Part shown: in pieces, positions 34,602-42,435 of the stretch
Numbering within the stretch: position 1 is the stretch's first letter
Layout of the letters: the number at the start of each line of letters is the position of its first letter
Source of the DNA: Acidobacteriaceae bacterium
GTDB taxonomy: Bacteria; Acidobacteriota; Terriglobia; Terriglobales; Acidobacteriaceae
Reading direction: 5' to 3'
Length of the DNA stretch: 51,245 nt
Assembly (NCBI GenBank): GCA_003132445.1
Contig: PKXU01000065.1
Coordinates: 1 to 51,245 of the forward strand
Notes under the pieces: model-generated
Told to the model about the DNA's origin: nothing
Database searches by the model: none
The model's input: the letters and a program-made list of their open reading frames with translations, nothing else
Position numbers and translations under genes: made by a program

Positions 34602-35999
34602 ATGGGTTTCGACACAATTATTAAGAACGGCTCCGTAGTGACGGCCACCGATACGTACAAGGCTGACGTTGCCATCGAAAACGGAAAGATCACTGCCGTT
34701 GGAACCGATCTTCCTGGGCAGAACGCAACGAAGATTTTGGATGCATCGGGCAAACTCGTTCTCCCTGGCGGCATCGATGTGCACACTCACCTTGACATGC
34801 CTTTCGGCGGCACGACCAGCGCCGACGATTTTGAAACCGGCACGCGGGCCGCGGCTTTTGGCGGCACAACCACGCTCATCGACTTCGCCATTCAATATAA
34901 AGGCCAACCCCTGCGCCAGGCTTTTGATACGTGGATGAGCAAAGCCTCGAGCAAAGCAACCTGCGATTACGCCTTCCATTGCATCGTGACTGACGTTTCG
35001 GGCGGACAACTCTCGGAGATGAACGATCTGGTGCACGAGGGTGTGACTAGCTTCAAGCTTTTCATGGCGTATCCCGGCGTGTTCATGCTCGATGATGGCA
35101 GCATCTTCAAAGCGCTGCAGACCACATCGAAAAACGGCGGACTGGTTTGCATGCACGCGGAAAATGGCAGTGCGATTGATGTCATCGTTCAGCAAGCCTT
35201 GGCGGAGGGAAAACGTGCACCGAAATATCATGCGCTAACTCGACCCACGACTGCCGAGGCGGAAGCAGTCGGTCGCGCCATTGCGCTGGCCGAGATGGCG
35301 GGCGCTCCGATTTACATCGTGCATTTGAGTTGCAACGATGCCCTCGAAAAAGTGCGCGAGGCGCGCGATCGGGGACTGCCAGTTTACGCGGAGACCTGTC
35401 CGCAGTACTTATATCTCTCGCTCGAAAATATGGACGCACCCGGTTTCGAAGGCGCGAAGTACGTTTTCACTCCTCCGCTGCGCGAGAAATGGAATCAGGA
35501 GAAACTGTGGAATGGGCTCAAGTACGATCATCTGCAGGTTGTTTCCACCGATCATTGTCCGTTTTGTTTTAAGGAACAGAAAGAATTGGGTCGGGAAGAT
35601 TTCACCAAAATTCCGAACGGCGGTCCGGGCATAGAGCACCGCATGAGTTTGATTTATTCCGGCGGCGTCGCCAGTGGCCGCTTTAATGCCAACCGCTTCG
35701 TGGAATTGGTTGCGACCACTCCTGCCAAGTTGTTTGGCTTATATCCGCGCAAGGGGACGATCGCCGTTGGCAGTGATGCTGATCTGGTGATTTTCGATTC
35801 CAAACGAAAGCACACGATCAGCGCCAAGACTCACCACATGCGCGTCGATTATTCGATGTTCGAGGGTATTCAGGTAACGGGCATGCCGGACGTAGTTCTG
35901 TCGCGGGGACGAATTGTTGTGGATGGGGAAAAATTCCTGGGACGCGCGGGACAGGGAGAATTTCTGCGGCGCTCAACCTACGCGGAGGTGAACGGCTAG
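34602..35999 (+). CDS. hydA: Dihydropyrimidinase/D-hydantoinase
   Basis: A 465-residue metal-dependent amidohydrolase that opens dihydrouracil, dihydrothymine or hydantoin rings. The dinuclear zinc ligands are visible: His61 and His63 (DVHTHLD), the bridging carboxylated Lys152 (SFKLFMAYPG), His185 (MHAEN), His241 (IVHLSC) and Asp317 (STDHCPF). The length and the TSFKLFMAYPGVFMLDDG motif favour dihydropyrimidinase over allantoinase or dihydroorotase. GGAGGA (34592-34597) supports ATG 34602. The product N-carbamoyl-beta-alanine is the substrate expected for the amidohydrolase at 31083. A dihydropyrimidine dehydrogenase, the usual first step, is not in the window. Confidence 0.94.
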   Translation: MGFDTIIKNGSVVTATDTYKADVAIENGKITAVGTDLPGQNATKILDASGKLVLPGGIDVHTHLDMPFGGTTSADDFETGTRAAAFGGTTTLIDFAIQYKGQPLRQAFDTWMSKASSKATCDYAFHCIVTDVSGGQLSEMNDLVHEGVTSFKLFMAYPGVFMLDDGSIFKALQTTSKNGGLVCMHAENGSAIDVIVQQALAEGKRAPKYHALTRPTTAEAEAVGRAIALAEMAGAPIYIVHLSCNDALEKVREARDRGLPVYAETCPQYLYLSLENMDAPGFEGAKYVFTPPLREKWNQEKLWNGLKYDHLQVVSTDHCPFCFKEQKELGREDFTKIPNGGPGIEHRMSLIYSGGVASGRFNANRFVELVATTPAKLFGLYPRKGTIAVGSDADLVIFDSKRKHTISAKTHHMRVDYSMFEGIQVTGMPDVVLSRGRIVVDGEKFLGRAGQGEFLRRSTYAEVNG

Positions 36000-36018
36000 T
36001 TCGTTAGTGGCTATCGTT

Positions 36019-36981
36019 TCATCGCAGCGCGGTGTAAAGCGATTCTTTCCAGCGCGTGTTCTCGATTCTCCAGCACACCTTCGACTTTCGCCCCGCGAGC
36101 GCTTTCGCCCACACCGCTCGGTTCCGCTCATCCTCGGCAACGTTCAGGCGATCCACAATTGTCATACCGCGCGTCAGGTCGCTCTGAGTTTCAACTTCTA
36201 CCCAATGCTCGCCCCACTCCGTGCCCACTGTCGGATCCAGGGCTACAGACATCGCGACCGGGTCAGGAAGGCAAATTCCATCCTCCCCGGTTTGAATCTT
36301 GTAGGCCTCGCGGGCGTGACTGTTGCACTCAATCGCGAAATCGGCGAGTTTGGTTTTGAATCCTTGAACGTACGCGATATCGGCTTCGTCCAGCACGGCG
36401 TCTCCGCGACAAAGTTGCCATCCGATCAATTCCACGGGAAGGCCGCTATGCAGGACAATTCGCGCCGCCTCGGGATCGACCCAGATGTTGTACTCCGCGG
36501 CGGGAGTGACATTGCCTTCGCAGCACGGCGCTCCGCCCATCACCACGCAGCGGCTGACTTTTGCCGCGATTCCGGGACTCTTCGACAACGCCATAGCGAT
36601 ATTGGTTAGAGGTCCGAGCGTTACGAGAACAAGGTCGGGATTTTTTTCAATCGCCTCGATGACCGCGTCAACGGCGTGCAATTCTTCCGCAGATTGCCTT
36701 GGCGCGGGATAATTGTGATCGCCCAGTCCATCCCGGCCATGAAACCAGGTCGCATCCTGATAGGGGCGCAGCAAAGGCTTCGCCTCTCCGGAATAAACCG
36801 GAACATTCGCGCCACAAAGTTCAACTGTGTAAAGAGCGTTGCACGTCGCCTGTTGCAGGTTGACGTTACCGGCAACGACGGTAATCGCGGCGACGTGAAC
36901 GTCTGGCGCCCGCAAAGCCATGATCAGCGCGACAGCGTCATCGGACGCTGTATCGGTATCGATCAGAAACGTGCGAGCCAC
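36019..36981 (-). CDS. Cytosolic nucleoside hydrolase (IunH family), variant active site
   Basis: A 320-residue protein cleaving N-ribosidic bonds of nucleosides. The calcium and catalytic Asp cluster is DTDTASDD (Asp8, Asp10, Asp14, Asp15), where most members have DTDPGxDD. VVMGGAPCCEGNVTPAAEYNIWVDPEAA is the second conserved block. The C-terminal calcium ligand is Asp240 in LPDPVAM. The leaving-group His that usually precedes this Asp is Pro239. It has no signal peptide and is cytosolic. It starts with GTG at 36981 and is divergent from the UPS transporter across 126 bases. Its 3' end lies 19 bases from hydA, convergent. Confidence 0.9.
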   Translation of the reverse strand: MARTFLIDTDTASDDAVALIMALRAPDVHVAAITVVAGNVNLQQATCNALYTVELCGANVPVYSGEAKPLLRPYQDATWFHGRDGLGDHNYPAPRQSAEELHAVDAVIEAIEKNPDLVLVTLGPLTNIAMALSKSPGIAAKVSRCVVMGGAPCCEGNVTPAAEYNIWVDPEAARIVLHSGLPVELIGWQLCRGDAVLDEADIAYVQGFKTKLADFAIECNSHAREAYKIQTGEDGICLPDPVAMSVALDPTVGTEWGEHWVEVETQSDLTRGMTIVDRLNVAEDERNRAVWAKALAGRKSKVCWRIENTRWKESLYTALR

Positions 36982-37062
36982 GCGCGTAGCATAGCAGACC
37001 CGGAGATTTTTTCTGTTCGCAGTCGGTGAGTTATCAGCCGGCTTGTCGCACTGACTTGTGAC

Positions 37063-37076
37063 TCGCGGCGAACAAG
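37063..37076 (+). promoter_or_regulatory. Single TCGCGGCGAACAAG unit before the UPS gene
   Basis: TCGCGGCGAACAAG matches unit 4 of the array at 34517-34530 at 13 of 14 bases and is followed by AGTAAAGT, where the array is followed by TAAAGT. It lies 31 bases before ATG 37108, in the divergent promoter shared with the nucleoside hydrolase. Confidence 0.5.
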
Positions 37077-37107
37077 AGTAAAGTTCACGGTTCCATCGGA
37101 GATCACA

Positions 37108-38085
37108 ATGTTCACGCCGCCGAGTCTATCGATTGCGCTGATGATGATGATCACCAGTGCAGTCTGCTGGGGTTCCTGGGCCAACACTTACAAGGGTGTA
37201 AAGAATTATCGTTTCGAACTTTTTTACTGGGACTACGCGATCGGCATCTTTCTGATTTCTCTTGTTCTCGCGTTCACCATGGGGAGCAGCGGCCACGACT
37301 CCACAAGTTTCGCGAACAATGTTCAATCCGCGGACACTTCAAACATTGTTTCCACGCTCGTAGGCGGAGCTATTTTCAACCTGGCAAACCTGCTGCTGGT
37401 AGCGGCAATCGACATGGCAGGGCTCGCGGTCGCCTTCCCTGTATCGATTGGAATTGCGCTGGTCGTGGGAACGATATTGAGTTATGCGCTGCAGCCCAAG
37501 GGTCATGCAATATTTCTGGCGATCGGCGTCGCATGCGCGCTTGTTGCCGTGATCCTCGACGGCAAAGCTTATGGAAGTCTCGCCAGTGCCGGCCGCTCGG
37601 TGTCGCGCAAGAGCATTATTACGTGCATTGTCTCTGGAGTATTGATGGGTCTGTGGGCGCCGTTTGTGACTCGTTCGATGACGCACGGCAACACACTGGG
37701 GCCTTACAGCGTCGCTGTTTTTCTTACGCTTGGCGCTCTGCTCTCGTGTTTTATCTGGAATATTTATTTCATGAAGAAGCCGCTGGTCGGCGAGCCAGTC
37801 AATTTCAGCGGTTTTTTCAGCGGGCCCCCATCAGGGCATCTGCTTGGTTTGGCCGGCGGCGTAATCTGGGGCACGGGTATGGTTTTTAATCTCGTCGCGG
37901 CAAGTTTCACAGGCGTCGCGATTTCCTATGCCATTGGACAATCCGCGCCCATGGTCGCGGCACTGTGGGGAGTTTTGGCCTGGAAGGAATTTGCGGGATC
38001 AGGTACGCGCGCGAAAATTTATCTTGCGCTCATGTTTGTTTTCTACGGCCTGGCGATTCTGTTGGTGGCGCGGGCAAATGGATAA
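37108..38085 (+). CDS. Ureide permease (UPS) family transporter
   Basis: A 325-residue inner-membrane protein with 10 predicted helices. The opening MMMITSAVCWGSWANTYKGVKNYRFELFYWDYAIG closely follows plant ureide permeases (PF07168), which carry allantoin, uracil and 5-fluorouracil. The C-terminal GGVIWGTGMVFNLVAASFTGVAISYAIGQSAPMVAALWGV is the duplicated half. Bacterial members are usually annotated only as DMT-type permeases. Lying between two nucleoside hydrolase genes, with ribokinase nearby, it probably carries nucleobases, nucleosides or ribose (inference). A 14-bp motif shared with the hydA promoter lies upstream. Confidence 0.82.
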   Translation: MFTPPSLSIALMMMITSAVCWGSWANTYKGVKNYRFELFYWDYAIGIFLISLVLAFTMGSSGHDSTSFANNVQSADTSNIVSTLVGGAIFNLANLLLVAAIDMAGLAVAFPVSIGIALVVGTILSYALQPKGHAIFLAIGVACALVAVILDGKAYGSLASAGRSVSRKSIITCIVSGVLMGLWAPFVTRSMTHGNTLGPYSVAVFLTLGALLSCFIWNIYFMKKPLVGEPVNFSGFFSGPPSGHLLGLAGGVIWGTGMVFNLVAASFTGVAISYAIGQSAPMVAALWGVLAWKEFAGSGTRAKIYLALMFVFYGLAILLVARANG

Positions 38086-38100
38086 GCGGGGAGCGCGGAT

Positions 38101-39140
38101 CTATTTTCCCTTGATGCGGCTGATGAATAGTTCAAGGAAGCGGTCGGCGTTTGATGGCAGACAGACTCGGGCATTCGGCTGCAATTCAACGACACCTTCG
38201 ATTCGTAATGATCGCCGTGAAGCACGTTTTTTTCGTTCGAGCCCATGCGATTCGCGACGGTTTCTCCGCGTGTGAACTCGCCTCTGGTCTCTACATCCAC
38301 GTGCATGTCTTTCAGGGTCACCAGCGTGGGATCGATTACAACTCCGACCGCCAAAGGATCGTACATGGCAGCGCCCTGGTAGCCGCTCTTTTCGGAACGC
38401 GTTAGATAAAAATCCGCCAGCCTGGCAATGAAGTCACTTTGCGGACCATGCAACGACTGCAATTCCGCGAGATACTTACGCGTGATGAGCGTGCGCTCTC
38501 CCACATCTGACCCGACCATTGTGACCATCCAACCGGCTTTAAACACGATGGCTGCGGCCTCCGGATCGTTATAGATATTTGCTTCGGCGGCTCCATCGAC
38601 ATTTCCTCCGCTGATCGAGCCGCCCATGATCACAATATCTTTTACCAGCGGCACAATCGATGGATCTTTGGAAACGGCGAGTGCAATGTTCGTCAGCGGT
38701 CCGATGGGAACCAGCGTAACTTCGTGTGGATATTTGTGAACCACTTCGATGATCAGATCCGGGCCGAAGCGCGAATCGGCTTTGCACTTCGAGGTCGGCA
38801 ACTCTACGTCTGCGAGTCCGTTCTTGCCATGCCAGAACTGGGCAGTAATCAACTTCTGATTTAGTGGATGGTGCGCTCCACGCGCCACAATCAAGTCGCA
38901 ACGGCCAGCTAAAGAGGCCAACTTCAGCGCGTTCTCGAGGCCCAGTTGGCTGTCTACATTTCCGGGCACAACCGTCAGCGCTTCGACCTTGAGTTCGGGC
39001 GAATTCAGAGCCAGCAGAATCGCCATCGCGTCGTCGACGCCGGGATCGGTATCGATAATGACGCGTTGCGGCGTCTGGCCAAACGCGCTTGCCATCAGAA
39101 AGAATGAAATCAGAACGCAAACAGCGGAGATTCGCTTCAT
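38101..39140 (-). pseudogene. Exported nucleoside hydrolase with a C-terminal frameshift
   Basis: Residues 1-22 are a signal peptide (MKRISAVCVLISFFLMASAFG). The catalytic cluster is DTDPGVDD (30-37), the middle block is IVIMGGSISGGNVDGAAEANIYNDPEAA, and the C-terminal calcium ligand Asp261 is preceded by Tyr260 where His is usual. After Ser314 (codon 38201-38199) the frame leaves the family. One frame over, the DNA reads EGVVELQPNARVCLPSN then ADRFLELFISRIKGK and stops at 38103-38101, a normal family end. Adding one base near 38198 restores about 346 residues and clears the overlap with the UPS gene. As given, the frame runs to 38043 (365 residues) with a nonsense tail. It may be a sequencing error or a real mutation. 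The enzyme would work in the periplasm, in the cdd-deoA-nupC operon. Confidence 0.85.
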
Positions 39141-39179
39141 GCGGAAGTCCTTCTTAAAAAATAATTTTGCAATGAGCTT

Positions 39180-40406
39180 TTATAGCAGCATGCCGGCAAT
39201 GGAGGCCGACATTAAATTAGCCATTGTTCCCGCAAGCATCGCGCGCACTCCCAGCCGCGCTAGTTCGCCTCTCTTGTTGGGAGCGAGAGCGCCAATCCCT
39301 CCGATCTGAATTCCAATCGAACTGAGATTGGCGAAGCCGCACAGCGCAAACGTGGCAATTGTTACTGAGCGCGGATCGAGCGCGGCTTTTTGGGCTCCCA
39401 GCATGGAAAATGCCACCAGTTCGTTGATCACCATGCGAGTGCCGAGAAGATTGCCGATGACTCTGCAGTCATGCGCGGGAATGCCGATCACCCAGGCTAC
39501 AGGCGCGAAGATGACTCCAAAGATTTGTTCCAGACTCTGTGGAAACCACGTGATGTGATTATGAATGCCGCCGAAGATTCCATTGGTGAGCGCGATCAAT
39601 GCCAGAAATGAAATCAACATCGCGGCGATGTTGAGCGCCAGGTGCAAGCCATCGGTCGTGCCTCGCGAAATCGCTCCCAGCAGATTTTCCTCTTTTTCCG
39701 TTTTCTCTTCCTCACTGCTCATGACAACCTTTCCCGCGGTACGCGGCTGCTCCGTTTCCGGCACCAACATTTTTGCCATGAGCAGAGTTCCCGGCGCGGT
39801 CATGATTACCGCGCTTAAAAGATGCTTGGGATCAATGCCAAACGCAATATAGGCTGCCATGATTCCACCGGAGACATGCGCCATGCCGCTGGTCATCACA
39901 GTCATCAGTTCCGATCGAGTCAAGTCTGGCAAGAACGGTCGAATCGTCAGCGGTGCTTCGGTCTGTCCCATAAAGATGCTGGCTGCGACATTTAAGGATT
40001 CCGCGCCGCTCGCTCCCATTACGCGCGTCATGACCCAGGCAAAGATCTTGATGATGATCTGCATGATGCCGAAGTGATACAGCACGGCGAAGAATGCGGC
40101 AATGAAGACGACGGTGGGCAATACTCCGAAGGCGAAGTATCCGAGTTGCGACCCGGGCTTGGCCAGATCCCCAAATACAAAATGCGACCCTGCATAGGCA
40201 TAACTCAACAGCCTGGTAACGCCGTCACCGGCCTTCTGAAAAACAATTCGCCCGGCGTTCACTCTTAATACCATGACCGCAAAAGCGAATTGCAGGCCTA
40301 AACCCCAGGCAATTGTTTTCAAGCGAATGGCGCGACGATTCGTGGAAAAAATGTAGGCAAATCCGAGCATCGTCAGGAGGCCAAGAATTCCAGTGAATCG
40401 TCCCAT
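39180..40406 (-). CDS. nupC: Concentrative nucleoside transporter NupC (CNT family)
   Basis: A 408-residue sodium- or proton-coupled nucleoside carrier. The CNT signatures are the nucleoside-binding GQTEAPLTIRPFLPDLTRSELMTVMTSGMAHVSGG and the later GTRMVINELVAFSMLG, FALCGFANLSSIGIQIGG. Eight to ten helices fit the family. It starts one base after the pyrimidine-nucleoside phosphorylase stop and is followed by the exported nucleoside hydrolase after 39 bases, so cdd-deoA-nupC-hydrolase is one operon. It imports nucleosides for the two preceding enzymes. Confidence 0.94.
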   Translation of the reverse strand: MGRFTGILGLLTMLGFAYIFSTNRRAIRLKTIAWGLGLQFAFAVMVLRVNAGRIVFQKAGDGVTRLLSYAYAGSHFVFGDLAKPGSQLGYFAFGVLPTVVFIAAFFAVLYHFGIMQIIIKIFAWVMTRVMGASGAESLNVAASIFMGQTEAPLTIRPFLPDLTRSELMTVMTSGMAHVSGGIMAAYIAFGIDPKHLLSAVIMTAPGTLLMAKMLVPETEQPRTAGKVVMSSEEEKTEKEENLLGAISRGTTDGLHLALNIAAMLISFLALIALTNGIFGGIHNHITWFPQSLEQIFGVIFAPVAWVIGIPAHDCRVIGNLLGTRMVINELVAFSMLGAQKAALDPRSVTIATFALCGFANLSSIGIQIGGIGALAPNKRGELARLGVRAMLAGTMANLMSASIAGMLL

Positions 40407-40407
40407 T

Positions 40408-41778
40408 TCAGCTTCTCTCCGCGGACTTGCCCATGACTCCGCTGCCTATAACTTTGTGAATGAGCGGCCTTTTTGCTGAAGGCGCCGCGTCGGTTACAAC
40501 ACAACTGGCCTCAATCAGTTGCCGGGCCCGAGCGGCTTGGGCCTCCGCATTGTAGTGAATGGTTGCCAACGGCTCGCCGGCGGAAACTCGATCTGCAACT
40601 TTTTTGTGCAGCACAATTCCCACCGCTGGATCGACGGAATCTTCCTTGCGCTCGCGCCCGCCGCCAAGAATCACACAAGCGGTGCCAATGTCTTCACACT
40701 GCATTGAGTTTACATATCCAGCCTTTGTACTCAGCACGTCCGTCATGTGCTGCGCCTGCGGAAGCAGTTTCGGATCGTCAACGATTCTCGCATCCCCGCC
40801 CTGCAGTTCGATCATCTGGCGAAATTTGTCCAAAGCTTTGCCGGAAGAAATTAATTTGGCGCTTTGTTGTCGTCCGTCAGTAACCGTGCTCGCAACGCCA
40901 CCGAGATGCAACATCCATGCGGCAAGTTCGAGGCAAAGTTCCTTCAGATCTTCTGGTCCATCGCCGCGCAAGACTTCCAGAACCTCGAGCACCTCAATGG
41001 CGTTGCCAATCTTATTCCCCAGCGGTTGATCCATATCCGTGATGAGCGCCACCACCTGTTTGCCCATTCGCTCGCCGGTTTCAACCATCAACTCCGCCAG
41101 GAACGTCGCGTCTTTTTCGCTCTTCATGAATGCGCCAGACCCGGTCTTCACGTCGAGCACCAGCGCATCAATGCCTTCCGCCAGCTTCTTGCTCATAATG
41201 GACGCGCAAATCAAGTATGGACTCTCGACCGTGCCGGTGACGTCACGCAGCGCATAAAGTTTGCGATCAGCGGGAGCAATCTCTGCCGTCTGCCCAATCA
41301 TGGCGCAGCCACAAGTTTCGAGCACACGGCGAAATTCCGTCACGGAAAGATTCACGTTGAATCCGGGGATTGCTTCCAACTTGTCAAGCGTTCCGCCGGT
41401 ATGTCCCAAGCCCCGCCCGCTGATCATTGGAACTGCGATTCCGGCTGCCGCAGCCAGCGGAGCCAGAACCAGTGACGTTTTATCGCCCACGCCGCCGGTC
41501 GAGTGCTTGTCAACTTTCTTAGCCTTCAGCCCGGAAAGATCGAGCACATCGCCTGAGTGAAGCATCGCGTCGGTAAGCGCTGCCGTCTCTGCCCGCGTCA
41601 TGCCCTTCAGCACCACCGCCATCAGCCATGCCGACACTTGGTAGTCGGGAATGTCGCCGCTGGTGTAGGCGTTGACGAGGCCTTCGATTTCGTTCTGCGA
41701 TAGCTCGCACCCGTCCCGCTTCTTGCGAATCACATCGATCGCGCGAAAGGATTGCGGAAGAGAAATTTTCTGCTTCAC
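40408..41778 (-). CDS. deoA: Pyrimidine-nucleoside (thymidine) phosphorylase
   Basis: It splits thymidine, deoxyuridine or uridine with phosphate into the base and (deoxy)ribose-1-phosphate. The phosphate and base site is intact: HSTGGVGDKTSLVLAPLAAAAG then SGRGLGHTGGTLDKLEAIPGF, the family signature. The C-terminal domain (GIVLHKKVADRVSAGEPLATIHYN) is present. The 456-residue length and the broad motif suit either DeoA or Pdp; the two cannot be separated by eye. The ATG at 41778 overlaps the cdd stop by four bases. Phosphopentomutase, which would link it to DeoC and ribokinase products, is not in the window. Confidence 0.93.
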   Translation of the reverse strand: MKQKISLPQSFRAIDVIRKKRDGCELSQNEIEGLVNAYTSGDIPDYQVSAWLMAVVLKGMTRAETAALTDAMLHSGDVLDLSGLKAKKVDKHSTGGVGDKTSLVLAPLAAAAGIAVPMISGRGLGHTGGTLDKLEAIPGFNVNLSVTEFRRVLETCGCAMIGQTAEIAPADRKLYALRDVTGTVESPYLICASIMSKKLAEGIDALVLDVKTGSGAFMKSEKDATFLAELMVETGERMGKQVVALITDMDQPLGNKIGNAIEVLEVLEVLRGDGPEDLKELCLELAAWMLHLGGVASTVTDGRQQSAKLISSGKALDKFRQMIELQGGDARIVDDPKLLPQAQHMTDVLSTKAGYVNSMQCEDIGTACVILGGGRERKEDSVDPAVGIVLHKKVADRVSAGEPLATIHYNAEAQAARARQLIEASCVVTDAAPSAKRPLIHKVIGSGVMGKSAERS

Positions 41779-42185
41779 TGGAGTCGAAATCCGTCGGGAA
41801 GAAGTTCGGTAATGTGGGCCTGTTTAGGCCCAGTCGCGCCCAGGAAAAAGATCGTGGCGTCAGGACCAAATTCGTAAATCACCTGACGGCATGCCCCGCA
41901 AGGCGAACAGGCAACTCCGTGATCATTGGCAACAGCAACGGCTTGAATTTCTATCTTCGGACCCAACTCGGCGACTGCCGAGAAAATCGCCGTTCGCTCC
42001 GCGCAGTTCGTCATTCCGTAGGAAGCGTTCTCTACGTTGCAGCCAGCAAAGATTTTGCCGTTGGTTAGCAAGATCGCCGCTCCTACGTGAAACTTCGAGT
42101 ACGGAGCATGGGCGTTCTTCATCACTTTGACGGCCGCTTGCTCCAGCTTCTTCCGCAGGCTTGCCGAAACGTTTTTTTTACTCAT
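41775..42185 (-). CDS. cdd: Cytidine deaminase
   Basis: A 136-residue homotetrameric zinc enzyme converting cytidine and deoxycytidine to uridine forms. Zinc and catalytic motifs are NCAERTAIFSAV (Cys-Ala-Glu) and PCGACRQVIYEF (Pro-Cys-x-x-Cys). APYSKFHVGAAILL and GCNVENASYG form the substrate pocket. I start at ATG 42185 (MSKKNVSASLRKKL); the open frame runs 76 residues further upstream to 42413 but without family similarity and across the shared promoter. It is the first gene of the cdd-deoA-nupC-hydrolase operon, overlapping deoA by four bases. Confidence 0.95.
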   Translation of the reverse strand: MSKKNVSASLRKKLEQAAVKVMKNAHAPYSKFHVGAAILLTNGKIFAGCNVENASYGMTNCAERTAIFSAVAELGPKIEIQAVAVANDHGVACSPCGACRQVIYEFGPDATIFFLGATGPKQAHITELLPDGFRLQ

Positions 42186-42268
42186 AAAAAAATTAAATGC
42201 ATTGGGCAATCCAGCGATGACGCGCTGCGATCGCCGAATTGTGCGCCATTGTAAACCCTCGATGTAAA

Positions 42269-42312
42269 GGCTCGAGTTAATTCCCGTATTTTCTTCTCCG
42301 GTGACTCGAGCC
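42269..42312. promoter_or_regulatory. 9-bp inverted repeat in the cdd/deoC divergent promoter region
   Basis: GGCTCGAGT (42269-42277) and ACTCGAGCC (42304-42312) are exact inverted copies separated by 26 bases. Each holds the palindrome CTCGAG. The site lies 84 bases before cdd and 124 before deoC, where a repressor of both arms could bind. Confidence 0.45.
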
Positions 42313-42435
42313 GAACGCGGGCCATTGAATTTCGCGTTGCGCGATTGCCTGCCGTACAATTGCAACTCAAGGGATGTGAGTTCCTGCTCAGGAGTCCGCG
42401 GGCCGCATTCCAAAAAGCGATATCTCCGAATTGCT

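Noticed and set aside
34512..35231. Minus-strand frame of 239 codons over hydA
   Set aside because: Antisense shadow of dihydropyrimidinase with no recognisable features.
42186..42413. N-terminal extension of cytidine deaminase to 212 residues
   Set aside because: It crosses the cdd/deoC promoter region and lacks family similarity; the enzyme is complete from ATG 42185.
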